64,000 bases of DNA from positions 181,650 to 245,649 of the forward strand of contig NZ_KB849285.1 of assembly GCF_000368145.1 (NCBI RefSeq). The letters run 5' to 3'. Origin of the DNA: Acinetobacter guillouiae CIP 63.46 (GTDB lineage Bacteria; Pseudomonadota; Gammaproteobacteria; Pseudomonadales; Moraxellaceae). Below, in pieces: positions 9,793 through 18,163 of the stretch (its first letter is position 1; the number at the start of each line of letters is the position of its first letter). The position numbers and the translations under genes are program-made. The notes under the pieces were generated by a model. That model was not told where the DNA came from and searched no databases. It was given only the letters and a program-made list of their open reading frames with translations.

Positions 9793-12516
9793 TTAATCCC
9801 GTTGTGAAGTTGGTTTTTCAAATATCCAACAGCGTTTTGTTGAATTGGTTAATTTGCTTTGAATGGCTTTGTTTGCTTCGATGAAGCGGTAATGCATACT
9901 GTGACGTAAGGCATTTTGTAATTCGGTTATTTCAGGGAGTGAATAATGGTAATCTGCTGCGACCCTGTATAAATGTGCAAAATTAATAGCTAATAATTCG
10001 GATTTATTTGAATGATTAATGACGCTTTCGTGATGCCCAATTTTATTTATTGAAGATTCCATTTCCTCAATGGTGTTCCAGAAGTTCTGAACAATGACTG
10101 GATCTGACTTAAGTACTTTGTCTCGGCTTTGTGCCATTACTAAAAATTCTGCATGAACCTGTTTCTGAACTAGCTCAGGAACATCTATGACATGACGACA
10201 CATTGCATCAAATAACGCCATCAATTGGGCATGGTTATGAACAATACGAGAGCTTTGAATATTGTGTTGTTCCTGGTGCAACATCACATCGTATTCTTCA
10301 TAGCAGATGTTATAAGCTTCCAGAATATCTTTTTCTTTATTTAGACAATCCAAAATAAAATGGCTGACATTCTCTGGTTCATATTTAGTTAAATTACGAG
10401 AAGCATATAGGCTAGATTTAGTCAGTTGATCTTTGAAAAATTTAACGTGAACAATACGTCCCATAATCGCTTCTGAAGCAAGTACTTCGGCATTTTGGCT
10501 GATTATAAGTGTTCCCATAAAAGGTGGTTCATAGGTTTCATTGCCACCTGTTTTAATCCCCATTGCACCCAGTGAGCCACCGTCATACATGGTTTTACAC
10601 ATATCCCAGTTAAATTGTTTTGCAGCACTTTCACCTTGTCGATCTGATTCGATAAACACGACTGGGAAATTAGAAACTTGTCGTAATGTTCGGGTTAAAC
10701 CTGATTTCGATGTCTTTGATGGGTTTGGATCTATGCCTTCATAGTTGATACGTCCAAATAGCTTCCATAAAAATTGAATCAGTGTTGATTTACCTGTGCC
10801 TGGTTCACCGACTAACTCTAAAAATGGAAAAGACTTGTGTGTCTTGCGGATCTGCTGTGCATATAAGCTGCCAAAAAATGCAGTTAATGCGATTAAGCCT
10901 TTGACGCCATAAGCATCAATTAAATCGACTACCCATTTTTTCTCGTAGTCAGACTGTTGAGCATTTATCTTTAATGAAAAAGGTGAGTTACACTTTAAAT
11001 TTATATGGCGTGGTAACTCGAAATATTCCTCTTTGTTAATTTTGTATTGCTTCCCTGCTTGATAAGCAATATCGCCTAATACATAAGTTTTTTGGTCAGC
11101 GTGATAACCTAAATAGTTGATCAGTTGTACTCGTTTGATATCTGTTAATTCACGTTCAAGAAAAGCATCTAGTTGCGTACTACTCCCTTTGTAGAATTTA
11201 CCCGGTGCAATATGCAGTAGTCGCTTTTTAAACTCAGATGCAGATGCTATATGCGAAGCACTGAATGTATTTTTTATTGTTTTTGCACCTCGAGGGAAAT
11301 CGATCTGGAAAAAATAGTCAGCTTCGTCGATTTCTTCCATATACTGGTAATACAATCCACGTGGTCGACAGTCCATAATTAGTTTTGCTTCTGCAGCATG
11401 TTCTAAGGCTTTTTCTTTGCGTTGAGCAATTGCTAATTCTTTTTCTTCCTCTGCCCAATCTTCATTATCGTTTGGCTCAAAGCCGATGTCTTTTTTATAT
11501 TCTTCATACTTATCCATATCTAATTTGAACCAATACACTTGGTTGTTAAAATCAAAAGGGAAAGATTTTGTTCCATAGCGCTTGTAGATAAGTGTCCCTT
11601 TATCCACAGCAGTCTTTGCTGTAATCAGAGCGCCATAGTATTTATAGGTTTCTAGCTCTGTGAATTTCAAGCGATCTAGTTTGTAAAGATCGTTCCAATC
11701 TTGTTTCTTACGGCTAAAAGGTGGGAGAGCAGCTTCACATTCAAATCCTTCTGCTTCAGCTAAGGCAATATTTTTTAATATGCCATCATGCCCTGCTTTA
11801 TCATTGTCAAATGCCCATACCAATTTAGGCATAGGACTTCCAGCTTCAGCGCATTTTTGAGCAATATGATTTAGAAAAATCGATGGATAGTTATTGCAAC
11901 TTAATGCTGAAAAACTGGTGATTCCTGAAAGCCATAAAGCAATCGTGTCAAATATGCCTTCAGTGATCCATATTTCTTTGGATTCTAAATAGTTCGTATT
12001 TGGTGTCATCCATGCGTGTCCACCTGACAACCATTCTTCTTTAAATGTGGTTTTAGGTAATACATCTTGTTGATCTAATACACGTTGCCACCAACCGTGA
12101 TTACCTTCTTCATCTGTAATTTGGAAACGTAAAGTTACTGATGTTGTTTTCTTTGGCTTATATCGAGTAATAAGCTCTTGTGTATACAAGCCCTTTAATT
12201 TATCGAGCGGAAAACCACGGCTTTCAACTAAATAGGCGTTAACTGTACGGTGTGGATCTTGGGGAGTAGGTTCAAAGCGTTTTTCCCATTTTTCAAATAG
12301 ATCTGGGAATAAATCACGAATGTGGTTTTCATGGCCACATTCGTTTTTACGTGGGCAGAAGATTACCCACGGTTCATCTGCAAATGTCCAAGCCGATGCT
12401 TCTTTATGGTTGCAATCGGGGCATCTACCACGGAGTTTATTGTTACCTTTAGCTTTAAAGTTGTATTGATTTTCAAGTCTTTCAACGACTAAAGCTTGTG
12501 TTTCTGGAAACATCAT
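9793..12516 (-). CDS. Phage primase-helicase (zinc finger, toprim, P-loop ATPase)
   Basis: A 907-aa replication protein. Zinc-binding Cys32, 35, 54 and 60 form a DnaG/gp4-type primase finger. A toprim domain follows, with Glu186 in IWITEGIFD and the DND triad at 237-239. A C-terminal ATPase has Walker A GEPGTGKST at 570-578 and Walker B VVFIESD around 619-625. It probably lays primers and unwinds DNA at the prophage origin, replacing the gpA rolling-circle initiator of P2. It is the largest early gene and its upstream neighbours are ribbon-helix-helix proteins. Confidence 0.85.
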   Translation of the reverse strand: MMFPETQALVVERLENQYNFKAKGNNKLRGRCPDCNHKEASAWTFADEPWVIFCPRKNECGHENHIRDLFPDLFEKWEKRFEPTPQDPHRTVNAYLVESRGFPLDKLKGLYTQELITRYKPKKTTSVTLRFQITDEEGNHGWWQRVLDQQDVLPKTTFKEEWLSGGHAWMTPNTNYLESKEIWITEGIFDTIALWLSGITSFSALSCNNYPSIFLNHIAQKCAEAGSPMPKLVWAFDNDKAGHDGILKNIALAEAEGFECEAALPPFSRKKQDWNDLYKLDRLKFTELETYKYYGALITAKTAVDKGTLIYKRYGTKSFPFDFNNQVYWFKLDMDKYEEYKKDIGFEPNDNEDWAEEEKELAIAQRKEKALEHAAEAKLIMDCRPRGLYYQYMEEIDEADYFFQIDFPRGAKTIKNTFSASHIASASEFKKRLLHIAPGKFYKGSSTQLDAFLERELTDIKRVQLINYLGYHADQKTYVLGDIAYQAGKQYKINKEEYFELPRHINLKCNSPFSLKINAQQSDYEKKWVVDLIDAYGVKGLIALTAFFGSLYAQQIRKTHKSFPFLELVGEPGTGKSTLIQFLWKLFGRINYEGIDPNPSKTSKSGLTRTLRQVSNFPVVFIESDRQGESAAKQFNWDMCKTMYDGGSLGAMGIKTGGNETYEPPFMGTLIISQNAEVLASEAIMGRIVHVKFFKDQLTKSSLYASRNLTKYEPENVSHFILDCLNKEKDILEAYNICYEEYDVMLHQEQHNIQSSRIVHNHAQLMALFDAMCRHVIDVPELVQKQVHAEFLVMAQSRDKVLKSDPVIVQNFWNTIEEMESSINKIGHHESVINHSNKSELLAINFAHLYRVAADYHYSLPEITELQNALRHSMHYRFIEANKAIQSKLTNSTKRCWIFEKPTSQRD

Positions 12517-12530
12517 CTTGAATAAACTAC

Positions 12531-12710
12531 CTAAAATAAATGCCGTGAATTTTTGATTTCTTGCCCTGCTAATTTGTAAAGAACTTCTTTAATTCTTTGT
12601 TTAGCTAGGTATTCCATCGTTTCTGCTTCAGTTGCAAAACCGTGTAACTGTTGCACTTCCTTAATAATTTCTTTCTCTTTATCGCTGAGTACGATTTCTT
12701 GTGTGGGCAT
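12531..12710 (-). CDS. Small basic/acidic early protein (59 aa)
   Basis: A 59-aa frame with AAGGAG about 9 bases before its ATG. The sequence is predicted to be largely helical (LSDKEKEIIKEVQQL ... AETMEYLAKQRIKEVLYKLAG), resembling the compact helical partner proteins found next to ribbon-helix-helix regulators. It fits between the second regulator and the primase gene with short gaps, supporting translation. Function unknown. Confidence 0.55.
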   Translation of the reverse strand: MPTQEIVLSDKEKEIIKEVQQLHGFATEAETMEYLAKQRIKEVLYKLAGQEIKNSRHLF

Positions 12711-12714
12711 AGCT

Positions 12715-12948
12715 TCAGCTCCTTGAAAGGTGATCCGATGCGCCTTTTTTTAAGAATTCGTCTAAATTAAAGTCTTGTTGAATATCTTCTGCGATCAATG
12801 TGGCTAGTGCCTGTTTCATTACAAGCTGTCTCATGATCACACCAGGATTAATTCCAGTTAATTTAGATATGCTTTGAATTAACTGTGCTTCATCGTCATT
12901 GAGGTTGAGGTTGTAACGGTTATCTCGTTTTTGCTTTTTGAAAGACAT
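12715..12948 (-). CDS. Ribbon-helix-helix-like DNA-binding protein
   Basis: A 77-aa protein. An N-terminal basic strand (RDNRYNLNLNDDEAQLI) followed by two helices (QSISKLTG, NPGVIMRQLVMKQAL) is the layout of Arc/CopG-type repressors, which dimerise through the strand and touch DNA with it. It follows another such protein after 5 bp and precedes replication genes, so it probably regulates early phage transcription. Family call by pattern only. Confidence 0.55.
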   Translation of the reverse strand: MSFKKQKRDNRYNLNLNDDEAQLIQSISKLTGINPGVIMRQLVMKQALATLIAEDIQQDFNLDEFLKKGASDHLSRS

Positions 12949-12953
12949 ATGAT

Positions 12954-13166
12954 TTATCCCTCTTGCTGTTTGTTGTTTTTGCTTTGACTGCCTTTGCCTA
13001 GAAAATATGTTTGAGCAATCACACGAGAACGGCTTGAATCTGTTGCATCAACGACTTTGTCAATTTGATCGACTTCATCTTTTGGCAAATAAACAGTGCA
13101 TGGAACACGACCACCTTCAATTTTTTTTGAACGTGATCTACTTGGAGGTGAAATATTCGTATTCAT
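12954..13166 (-). CDS. Ribbon-helix-helix-like regulator, first early gene
   Basis: A 70-aa protein with a basic N-terminus (PPSRSRSKKIEGG), a strand (RVPCTVYLPKDEVDQID) and a helix-turn-helix-like tail (TDSSRSRVIAQTYF), typical of CopG/Arc proteins. It is the first gene of the leftward early operon and faces the repressor gene across an 83-bp divergent promoter region. It occupies the place of Cro/Cox in other phages and may antagonise the repressor. Inferred role. Confidence 0.6.
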   Translation of the reverse strand: MNTNISPPSRSRSKKIEGGRVPCTVYLPKDEVDQIDKVVDATDSSRSRVIAQTYFLGKGSQSKNNKQQEG

Positions 13167-13182
13167 AGATTATCCTAGCGGT

Positions 13183-13209
13183 TATAGCGATGTGCTACGA
13201 TTCACTATA
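13183..13209. promoter_or_regulatory. Candidate operator between divergent early and repressor genes
   Basis: TATAGCGA and TCACTATA form an inverted repeat (7 of 8 positions) around an 11-bp spacer, in the short divergent gap. It is the best candidate site for the repressor or for the ribbon-helix-helix protein. Confidence 0.45.
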
Positions 13210-13249
13210 GCATAAATATTTAGTCTTTCAACACTTAAAGGTGATAAAT

Positions 13250-13600
13250 ATGTCCGAAAATCATGATGAGCTTTCAGCCGTCATTGCTAAAAGATTTAAA
13301 AATGAAATGGAAAAGAATAATTTCAAAGCTAAAACGATAAGTCGTGAAATTGGGGCGCACGAAAATACGCTAGGTAACTATATCCGCAGTGAAAAAGTAC
13401 CTGATCAATGGGTGTATTTGGCTAACTTACACCAGCAAGGTATTGATATTCGTTATGTTTTATTGGGTATAGATCCAGACTACTCAGGTTTAACGAGTGA
13501 AGAAAGTTTACTGTTAAAAGCTTATAGACAGTTGAGTCCAGATGCTCAAGTTGCATTACTTGGTTTAGGGAAGGTGATGGCCAAAGAAACGGAGAAGTAG
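13250..13600 (+). CDS. CI-like prophage repressor (HTH)
   Basis: 116 aa from the ATG at 13250, which has AGGTG six bases upstream. Residues about 8-65 form a phage CI-type helix-turn-helix (FKAKTISREIGAHENTLGNYIRSEKVPDQWVYL), and the C-terminal part (SEESLLLKAYRQLSPDAQVALL) is the short helix common in these compact repressors. No LexA-like autocleavage domain is present, so induction is unlikely to be by RecA cleavage. It is divergent from the early operon and is followed by a terminator. Confidence 0.8.
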   Translation: MSENHDELSAVIAKRFKNEMEKNNFKAKTISREIGAHENTLGNYIRSEKVPDQWVYLANLHQQGIDIRYVLLGIDPDYSGLTSEESLLLKAYRQLSPDAQVALLGLGKVMAKETEK

Positions 13601-13614
13601 AATGTACAATCCGT

Positions 13615-13643
13615 AAAAAGCCCACTTTACAGTGGGCTTTTTT
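13615..13643 (+). terminator. Terminator between repressor and the convergent gene
   Basis: AAGCCCACT and AGTGGGCTT pair around a TTAC loop, with A's before and T's after, so it can act in both directions. Confidence 0.85.
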
Positions 13644-13645
13644 AT

Positions 13646-14206
13646 TTACTCTTCAAAGGTTGTCTGAACAACCTTAAGTTTTTCCTCTATATCAAGAAGC
13701 TTATAAATAAGATCTTGGTTGTTATAAATTACATCTTTATCGCCAGTAGATGCTTCTAAAGAATTTCTCCAAACTCGAATAGAACCCATAACCATGTCTA
13801 AGCATAATTCAGCATCATTATTTATTTGTTGCATACTCACCCCATTGGCAATTTGATTTAATTGAAATTGCCAGACCGTCACATGCTCATTGTTCCAAAT
13901 AGGGCTGGTAAGTGTAAGCTCTCCATTAAATTTAGGATAAATAAGATTATTAAGCGATTCTTTTAAAAGATTTATATCGATAAGTTTAACTGAACGATCA
14001 TTTTTTGATATTTCTTGAAGCAAATCATTAATTTGATCTGGTGAAATTGATAAATATCCTCGTTCAGTATCATGATTAAAGGCTATTTGCGCTCGAACAC
14101 ATGAATCTATCAGCCGAAATAACTGCTGACATAACTGCATGCTCTTTTCGTTCGTGGCTTCTACCCGGTCTGCGATCGGAATGTATGGAACTATACTTTC
14201 GTTCAA
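13646..14206 (-). CDS. Hypothetical prophage protein, TTG start
   Basis: 186 aa when started at TTG 14206, which has AGGGGA at a good distance; the longer frame to 14254 lacks a ribosome site. The protein is soluble and mostly helical, with charged helices and one VWQFQLNQIANG segment. It follows a small membrane protein gene by a few bases and is convergent with the repressor. The pair may form a lysogenic module. I do not recognise the family. Confidence 0.6.
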   Translation of the reverse strand: MNESIVPYIPIADRVEATNEKSMQLCQQLFRLIDSCVRAQIAFNHDTERGYLSISPDQINDLLQEISKNDRSVKLIDINLLKESLNNLIYPKFNGELTLTSPIWNNEHVTVWQFQLNQIANGVSMQQINNDAELCLDMVMGSIRVWRNSLEASTGDKDVIYNNQDLIYKLLDIEEKLKVVQTTFEE

Positions 14207-14208
14207 TT

Positions 14209-14412
14209 TTATTCCCCTAAAAATAATATGGAGAATGTAACTGAGAACATGCAAAACAGTGAGATCGCTTTAAATATTTTTTGAAATAAAAGTGCTTTTT
14301 TTCTTTGTTTTGAACGTTTTTCGTATGCAACAAGGTCGTAAATAGGTGTGTGTTCGATGATGTGAGAATTTTGAATATATGCAGATGCACGGGCTTGAAT
14401 TTGTCTTTTCAT
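14209..14412 (-). CDS. Small membrane protein (67 aa)
   Basis: A basic N-terminal half (residues 1-45) and one transmembrane helix (about 46-64, FKAISLFCMFSVTFSILFL). AAGGA lies 9 bases before the ATG. It precedes the TTG-start gene in the same direction and probably shares its transcript. Such lysogeny-linked single-span proteins sometimes mediate superinfection exclusion; nothing here proves that. Confidence 0.6.
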   Translation of the reverse strand: MKRQIQARASAYIQNSHIIEHTPIYDLVAYEKRSKQRKKALLFQKIFKAISLFCMFSVTFSILFLGE

Positions 14413-14442
14413 GACTAAAATTCCTTTTGGTAAGTTTGAAAC

Positions 14443-14544
14443 CTACCTCCATTCCTTCCACAGAATGGTGGCAGACCGAACAGGGGTGGAAGTACCGTAC
14501 CAAAAGAAACGGCCAGTCAATGACTGCCCTGCCCGATCTACCAT
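14443..14544 (-). CDS. Ash-like 33-aa leader peptide, tentative
   Basis: A 33-aa frame beginning MVDRAGQSLTGRFFWYG and continuing to a PVRSAT segment. The RAGQ...G...PV pattern reminds me of the start of the phage Ash family, which appears in similar positions near immunity genes. The DNA contains the short inverted repeat CAGTC-ATT-GACTG and is richer in GC than its surroundings. There is no clear ribosome site, so it could instead be a structured RNA. Low confidence. Confidence 0.3.
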   Translation of the reverse strand: MVDRAGQSLTGRFFWYGTSTPVRSATILWKEWR

Positions 14545-14697
14545 AACAAGTATAGCTGATTAGACATTTTAGACAAAAAAAAGCCGCTTCTGAGCGGATG
14601 TTTTCTGCTCTTTTGGTGAGTATTACAGACTTCCACATCTGTACACAGATTTTGCTGTGTAAATACATATTGCTCGATGGTGCGGTGATATGTCAAG

Positions 14698-14721
14698 ATA
14701 GTGATGTACTATTTTTTATAA
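14698..14721. repeat. Half-terminator repeat upstream of the cargo gene
   Basis: A 24-base segment matching 16254-16277 with one mismatch. The copy at 16254 is the right arm and T tract of a terminator; here the left arm is missing. The two copies flank the 14744 gene. Confidence 0.7.
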
Positions 14722-14743
14722 GATATTGATTCTTGAGTAAGTT

Positions 14744-16210
14744 ATGGCTGAGACTTCAAACATAAATATTAAATTAATAGAAAAATTTGATAATTTCAAA
14801 ACAATTTTTTCAGGACTGAAGGTTAATATTCATCTTTCGGAATTAGAAAAAAAGTATGATTTAGATCTGAAAAAAATTAATAAACGCATCCCAGAAGACG
14901 CAAAAGTAATATTTCTATTTTTTGATAAAATTAAAAATGCTATAGACTTGAATATAGAGATAATCTCTCTTACATCTTATGATAATCTTTTTGATAATGT
15001 GCATCTTGACAACAATGAGCTGAATGAATTTCTTAAATATTTATCAGTTGAATTTAACAATTTAAACAATACAATTAGTTTATTTCAAAATTCAGCCATT
15101 TTATTCACCGAATTAATAGATTCTAACGACTCTACAATTAATTATAATTTCAATATAAATAATCGTATTAGCGAATTATTAAAACAATCTGAGGCATTAT
15201 TATTTATTTTAGAAAAGATATGTGAAAATTTAAAGAAAATAATATTATTAGTTCACTCTATAAAATATAAATATCAAGATGTTCTAGAAAACATATACAT
15301 AGAAAGATTCAAAAATGAATCTGAAATCCTTTTCAAAGAATTTAAAATATCTTCAAGCAAAATTTTAAGTGGTTTTGTTCATGAATCTAAAAGAATAAAT
15401 TCTGAATTTAAGGCAATAGAATCAGAATGTGAAATGTTTAAAAAAACAATAACAGACTTTGAAAATCAAACTGATAGTTTAAAATTAGAATACTCCCATT
15501 TTGATAATAGAATAAAAGAAATTACTAATACGAGAACAAATGATATTCAATTTTTACTAGAAGAAAAGTTAAGAGAACTCGAAGGTATTAATAGCACCAA
15601 AATTGAGGAAATTGATAATTCATATCAAAATGCAAAATCCAACTTCGCAGATTTCACTAAATTAGTTGAAATGTCTGGAAATCATGTGCTAACCGATAAT
15701 TATAAAAAAAAATCAGATGAAGAAAAAACTTCATATAATTTCTACAGCTGGGTAACAATGGGTTCGATATTTTTAGCAATTTTAACTACAATTATAATAA
15801 TAGCATTGCCTATATATGAATTCTGGGAAGTAGTTCCACAACCAGATACGAATTATTTCACGATTTTAGCTAGATTAACTATTTCACTAATGTTCTTTGT
15901 CTTAGCAGTCTATGCTTCGAAATTGTCTGCTAAACACTATGAATGCTACCAAGAAAATCATCGTACTTTCTTACAATTGGCTGCACTTGAACCTTTTATG
16001 GCACGTATGACACCAGAAGAACAAAAAGAAATACGAAAAAACCTGATCCCTAGTTATTTTAATCAAGCCAATGATGGGAAATATGCAGCAAAAAGCGATG
16101 AAGTGGATATGTCAATTGTTTATACGATACTTGATAAAGTTTCGAATTTAGTTCCTGGAAATAAGAAACAATTTAATGATGATAACAATGATAGTGGTAC
16201 CCAAAAATAA
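14744..16210 (+). CDS. Cargo coiled-coil membrane protein, unknown function
   Basis: A 488-aa protein encoded by very AT-rich DNA. Residues 1-330 are predicted helical with long coiled-coil stretches (about 190-310). Two membrane helices follow (about 337-360 and 375-398), then a cytosolic tail of about 85 aa with AALEPFMARMTPEEQKEIRKNLIPSYF, which looks like a conserved small domain. The layout suggests a sensor stalk tethered to the inner membrane. It is flanked by a duplicated half-terminator and is the first gene of the cargo island. Defence is a guess; I do not recognise the family. Confidence 0.75.
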   Translation: MAETSNINIKLIEKFDNFKTIFSGLKVNIHLSELEKKYDLDLKKINKRIPEDAKVIFLFFDKIKNAIDLNIEIISLTSYDNLFDNVHLDNNELNEFLKYLSVEFNNLNNTISLFQNSAILFTELIDSNDSTINYNFNINNRISELLKQSEALLFILEKICENLKKIILLVHSIKYKYQDVLENIYIERFKNESEILFKEFKISSSKILSGFVHESKRINSEFKAIESECEMFKKTITDFENQTDSLKLEYSHFDNRIKEITNTRTNDIQFLLEEKLRELEGINSTKIEEIDNSYQNAKSNFADFTKLVEMSGNHVLTDNYKKKSDEEKTSYNFYSWVTMGSIFLAILTTIIIIALPIYEFWEVVPQPDTNYFTILARLTISLMFFVLAVYASKLSAKHYECYQENHRTFLQLAALEPFMARMTPEEQKEIRKNLIPSYFNQANDGKYAAKSDEVDMSIVYTILDKVSNLVPGNKKQFNDDNNDSGTQK

Positions 16211-16235
16211 TTTTATCTTTTTAAACTTGAAGATG

Positions 16236-16275
16236 AGTACATTACTATGCAAAATAGTAATGTACTATTTTTTAT
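16236..16275 (+). terminator. Terminator of the cargo membrane-protein gene
   Basis: Perfect 13-bp stem (16236-16248 with 16254-16266), loop GCAAA, then ATTTTTT. The stem is AT-rich but long. Confidence 0.8.
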
Positions 16276-16289
16276 AAACAATTGACTTT

Positions 16290-17051
16290 ATGAATAATTT
16301 AGAAAGAAAAAAGCTCCCTGTATGGCTCATTATCGGGATTATTTTAATACCTTTAATTTTTGCATGGTTTACTTTAAAACAAGGTTATAGCAAAACAGTA
16401 CGAATCATTAGTTTTTCATGGATGGTTCTTGGTATAGCTGTATTTGCTCTATTACCTACACCTCCGAAACCAGTTGCAGATGATAGCTTCCCTGACCATA
16501 CAGCCCCTGCGAAATCAGAAAAAAGCGAGGCCCAAAAAACTGCTGAAGCTGACAAAGCAAGATTAGAATTTCAGGATGAAAATAAGAAGCAATTAGAAGC
16601 ACTACGAAATGAAGATCGTCCACAATTTGAAGTGCCTGGTGTGGACTATACTTCGCCAGTGGCAAAAGTTGATTTGAGTAATGATCAAGAAATTATTGCT
16701 GCAGTTGGTTTACCAGAGGTAGAAAAAGAAAAAGGTGCAAACCAAAATGGTGAGCCTATGACAACATATTACTTTAGTGATGATTTGCAGAATGGTTTGG
16801 AAATCAGTTTAAGTCGTGAGTTTGTCGATGTCGCTTGGAAATATGATGCTCAAAATCCTAATAAAGCAAATGCAGCATTTGAAGTTGGTCAACAAATTAC
16901 TCGTGCGTTGCTTGGTGGTAAAGATGGTGCTGCACTATATGAAAATATTTCTAAAGGTGGAAAAATTGATTTTTTGAGTCTGGAGGATGGAACGGAAATC
17001 AAAAATGCACGTTGTAGTGCATCTATTTGTCGTTATCAGGTGATGAGATAA
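16290..17051 (+). CDS. Membrane-anchored hypothetical protein
   Basis: A 253-aa protein with two N-terminal membrane helices (about 10-27 and 35-54), then a charged Lys/Glu/Ala linker (about 60-110) and a C-terminal domain that looks like a folded beta-rich module (about 125-253, ending in CSASICRYQVMR with two Cys). This short two-helix N-terminus followed by a soluble domain occurs in many uncharacterised Acinetobacter proteins. It is the second cargo gene, with base composition less extreme than its neighbours. Confidence 0.65.
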   Translation: MNNLERKKLPVWLIIGIILIPLIFAWFTLKQGYSKTVRIISFSWMVLGIAVFALLPTPPKPVADDSFPDHTAPAKSEKSEAQKTAEADKARLEFQDENKKQLEALRNEDRPQFEVPGVDYTSPVAKVDLSNDQEIIAAVGLPEVEKEKGANQNGEPMTTYYFSDDLQNGLEISLSREFVDVAWKYDAQNPNKANAAFEVGQQITRALLGGKDGAALYENISKGGKIDFLSLEDGTEIKNARCSASICRYQVMR

Positions 17052-17101
17052 TGAAAAATTACCCAAGATAAAGAAGTAATAGTTTTGCAAAAGGTTACGC
17101 T

Positions 17102-18136
17102 ATGAAATATTTACTACATCCTTATATATTCAATAAAATTGTCTTTTCTGAGAATAGTGAAATTAAGGAAAAATTTGATTTAAAAAAGAAGCTTATAAAA
17201 TATGAAATAAACCTTCAAGGTTATACTGTGTTGTTTTCTTATTTTGATTTTATCGATCATAAAAAAGATACTTATATTTATCCTAAGACCTCCAACCCAG
17301 AATGTATTTTTTGCTTAAAAAAAGAGCCTGCGGTAACATTTAAAACTCGAGCACATGTCATTCCAGAATGCCTTGGTAATAAGTATCTTCTTCAATATGA
17401 TGAATGTGACCAGTGTAATAAGATTTTTTCTTCTACATTAGAAGATGCGTTAGACAAATATACTGAAATTTTTCGCACATTTAATAGAACTTTAAATAAA
17501 CAAAATAAAGTTGTAACACATAAATCTATAGATCAATCCTTCACTTATGAATTTAATAAAAACAATGGTACTTATCAAATGTTTGGTGAGAATTTTGAAA
17601 ATTATGTTAAAGATGATGGAAATGGAAAACTTACAATTGATTTTGAAATAAAAAAACACCGACCGTTAGATGTTTATCGTGCATTTATGAAGATTTTCTA
17701 TGGATTACTTCCACGAGAACATCACAGAAAATTTACAATGCTGCGCGATTGGATAATGGATAAAAATCCAAATAGCCTTTTTGTAAAACCTTTAACAGTG
17801 ATGAGAAGTTGGATCCCTGGAATGGATCATAAACCTTTAGCTATTTTTATAATTAACAACAGTAAAAAAGACTGTCTTGAAGTAGAAAAAAACTTCGATT
17901 ATATGGGCTTAATTTCTATAGGGAATGTTGTATTTGAAATGCCTATCATTTCTGATGATTTTTTCAAATTTGTAAACAAAGATAGGACTCATAAAATTAA
18001 TTTCAATTTAAAACTTTTTCCCAAACCTAGAACGCCCATCCAAACAAAATTAATTGATTTATCCATTTCAGAAAAAATTACTGATGTATTTAGTGTTGAT
18101 TGTACATATGAGGTGAGAGAAAAATTACTCAAATAA
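17102..18136 (+). CDS. HNH-type endonuclease candidate
   Basis: A 344-aa protein. Residues about 64-105 read CIFCLKK...RAHVIPECLGN...CDQCNKIFSSTLED: two CxxC pairs bracketing an AHVIPE core. This is the treble-clef zinc arrangement of HNH nucleases of the HNH_5 kind, with His in AHVIP as the likely metal and general-base position. The remainder (about 110-344) is unlike anything I recognise and may recognise the target. A lone HNH protein in a prophage cargo slot fits an anti-phage or inter-element role, but that is inference. Confidence 0.65.
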   Translation: MKYLLHPYIFNKIVFSENSEIKEKFDLKKKLIKYEINLQGYTVLFSYFDFIDHKKDTYIYPKTSNPECIFCLKKEPAVTFKTRAHVIPECLGNKYLLQYDECDQCNKIFSSTLEDALDKYTEIFRTFNRTLNKQNKVVTHKSIDQSFTYEFNKNNGTYQMFGENFENYVKDDGNGKLTIDFEIKKHRPLDVYRAFMKIFYGLLPREHHRKFTMLRDWIMDKNPNSLFVKPLTVMRSWIPGMDHKPLAIFIINNSKKDCLEVEKNFDYMGLISIGNVVFEMPIISDDFFKFVNKDRTHKINFNLKLFPKPRTPIQTKLIDLSISEKITDVFSVDCTYEVREKLLK

Positions 18137-18163
18137 GATTCAAGCCTGTTAATAGAATGGTAT

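Noticed and set aside
14270-14668. A 132-codon minus-strand frame
   Set aside because: It overlaps the better-supported 67-aa membrane protein in another frame, lacks a ribosome site and has a low-complexity, Cys/His/Lys-scattered sequence.
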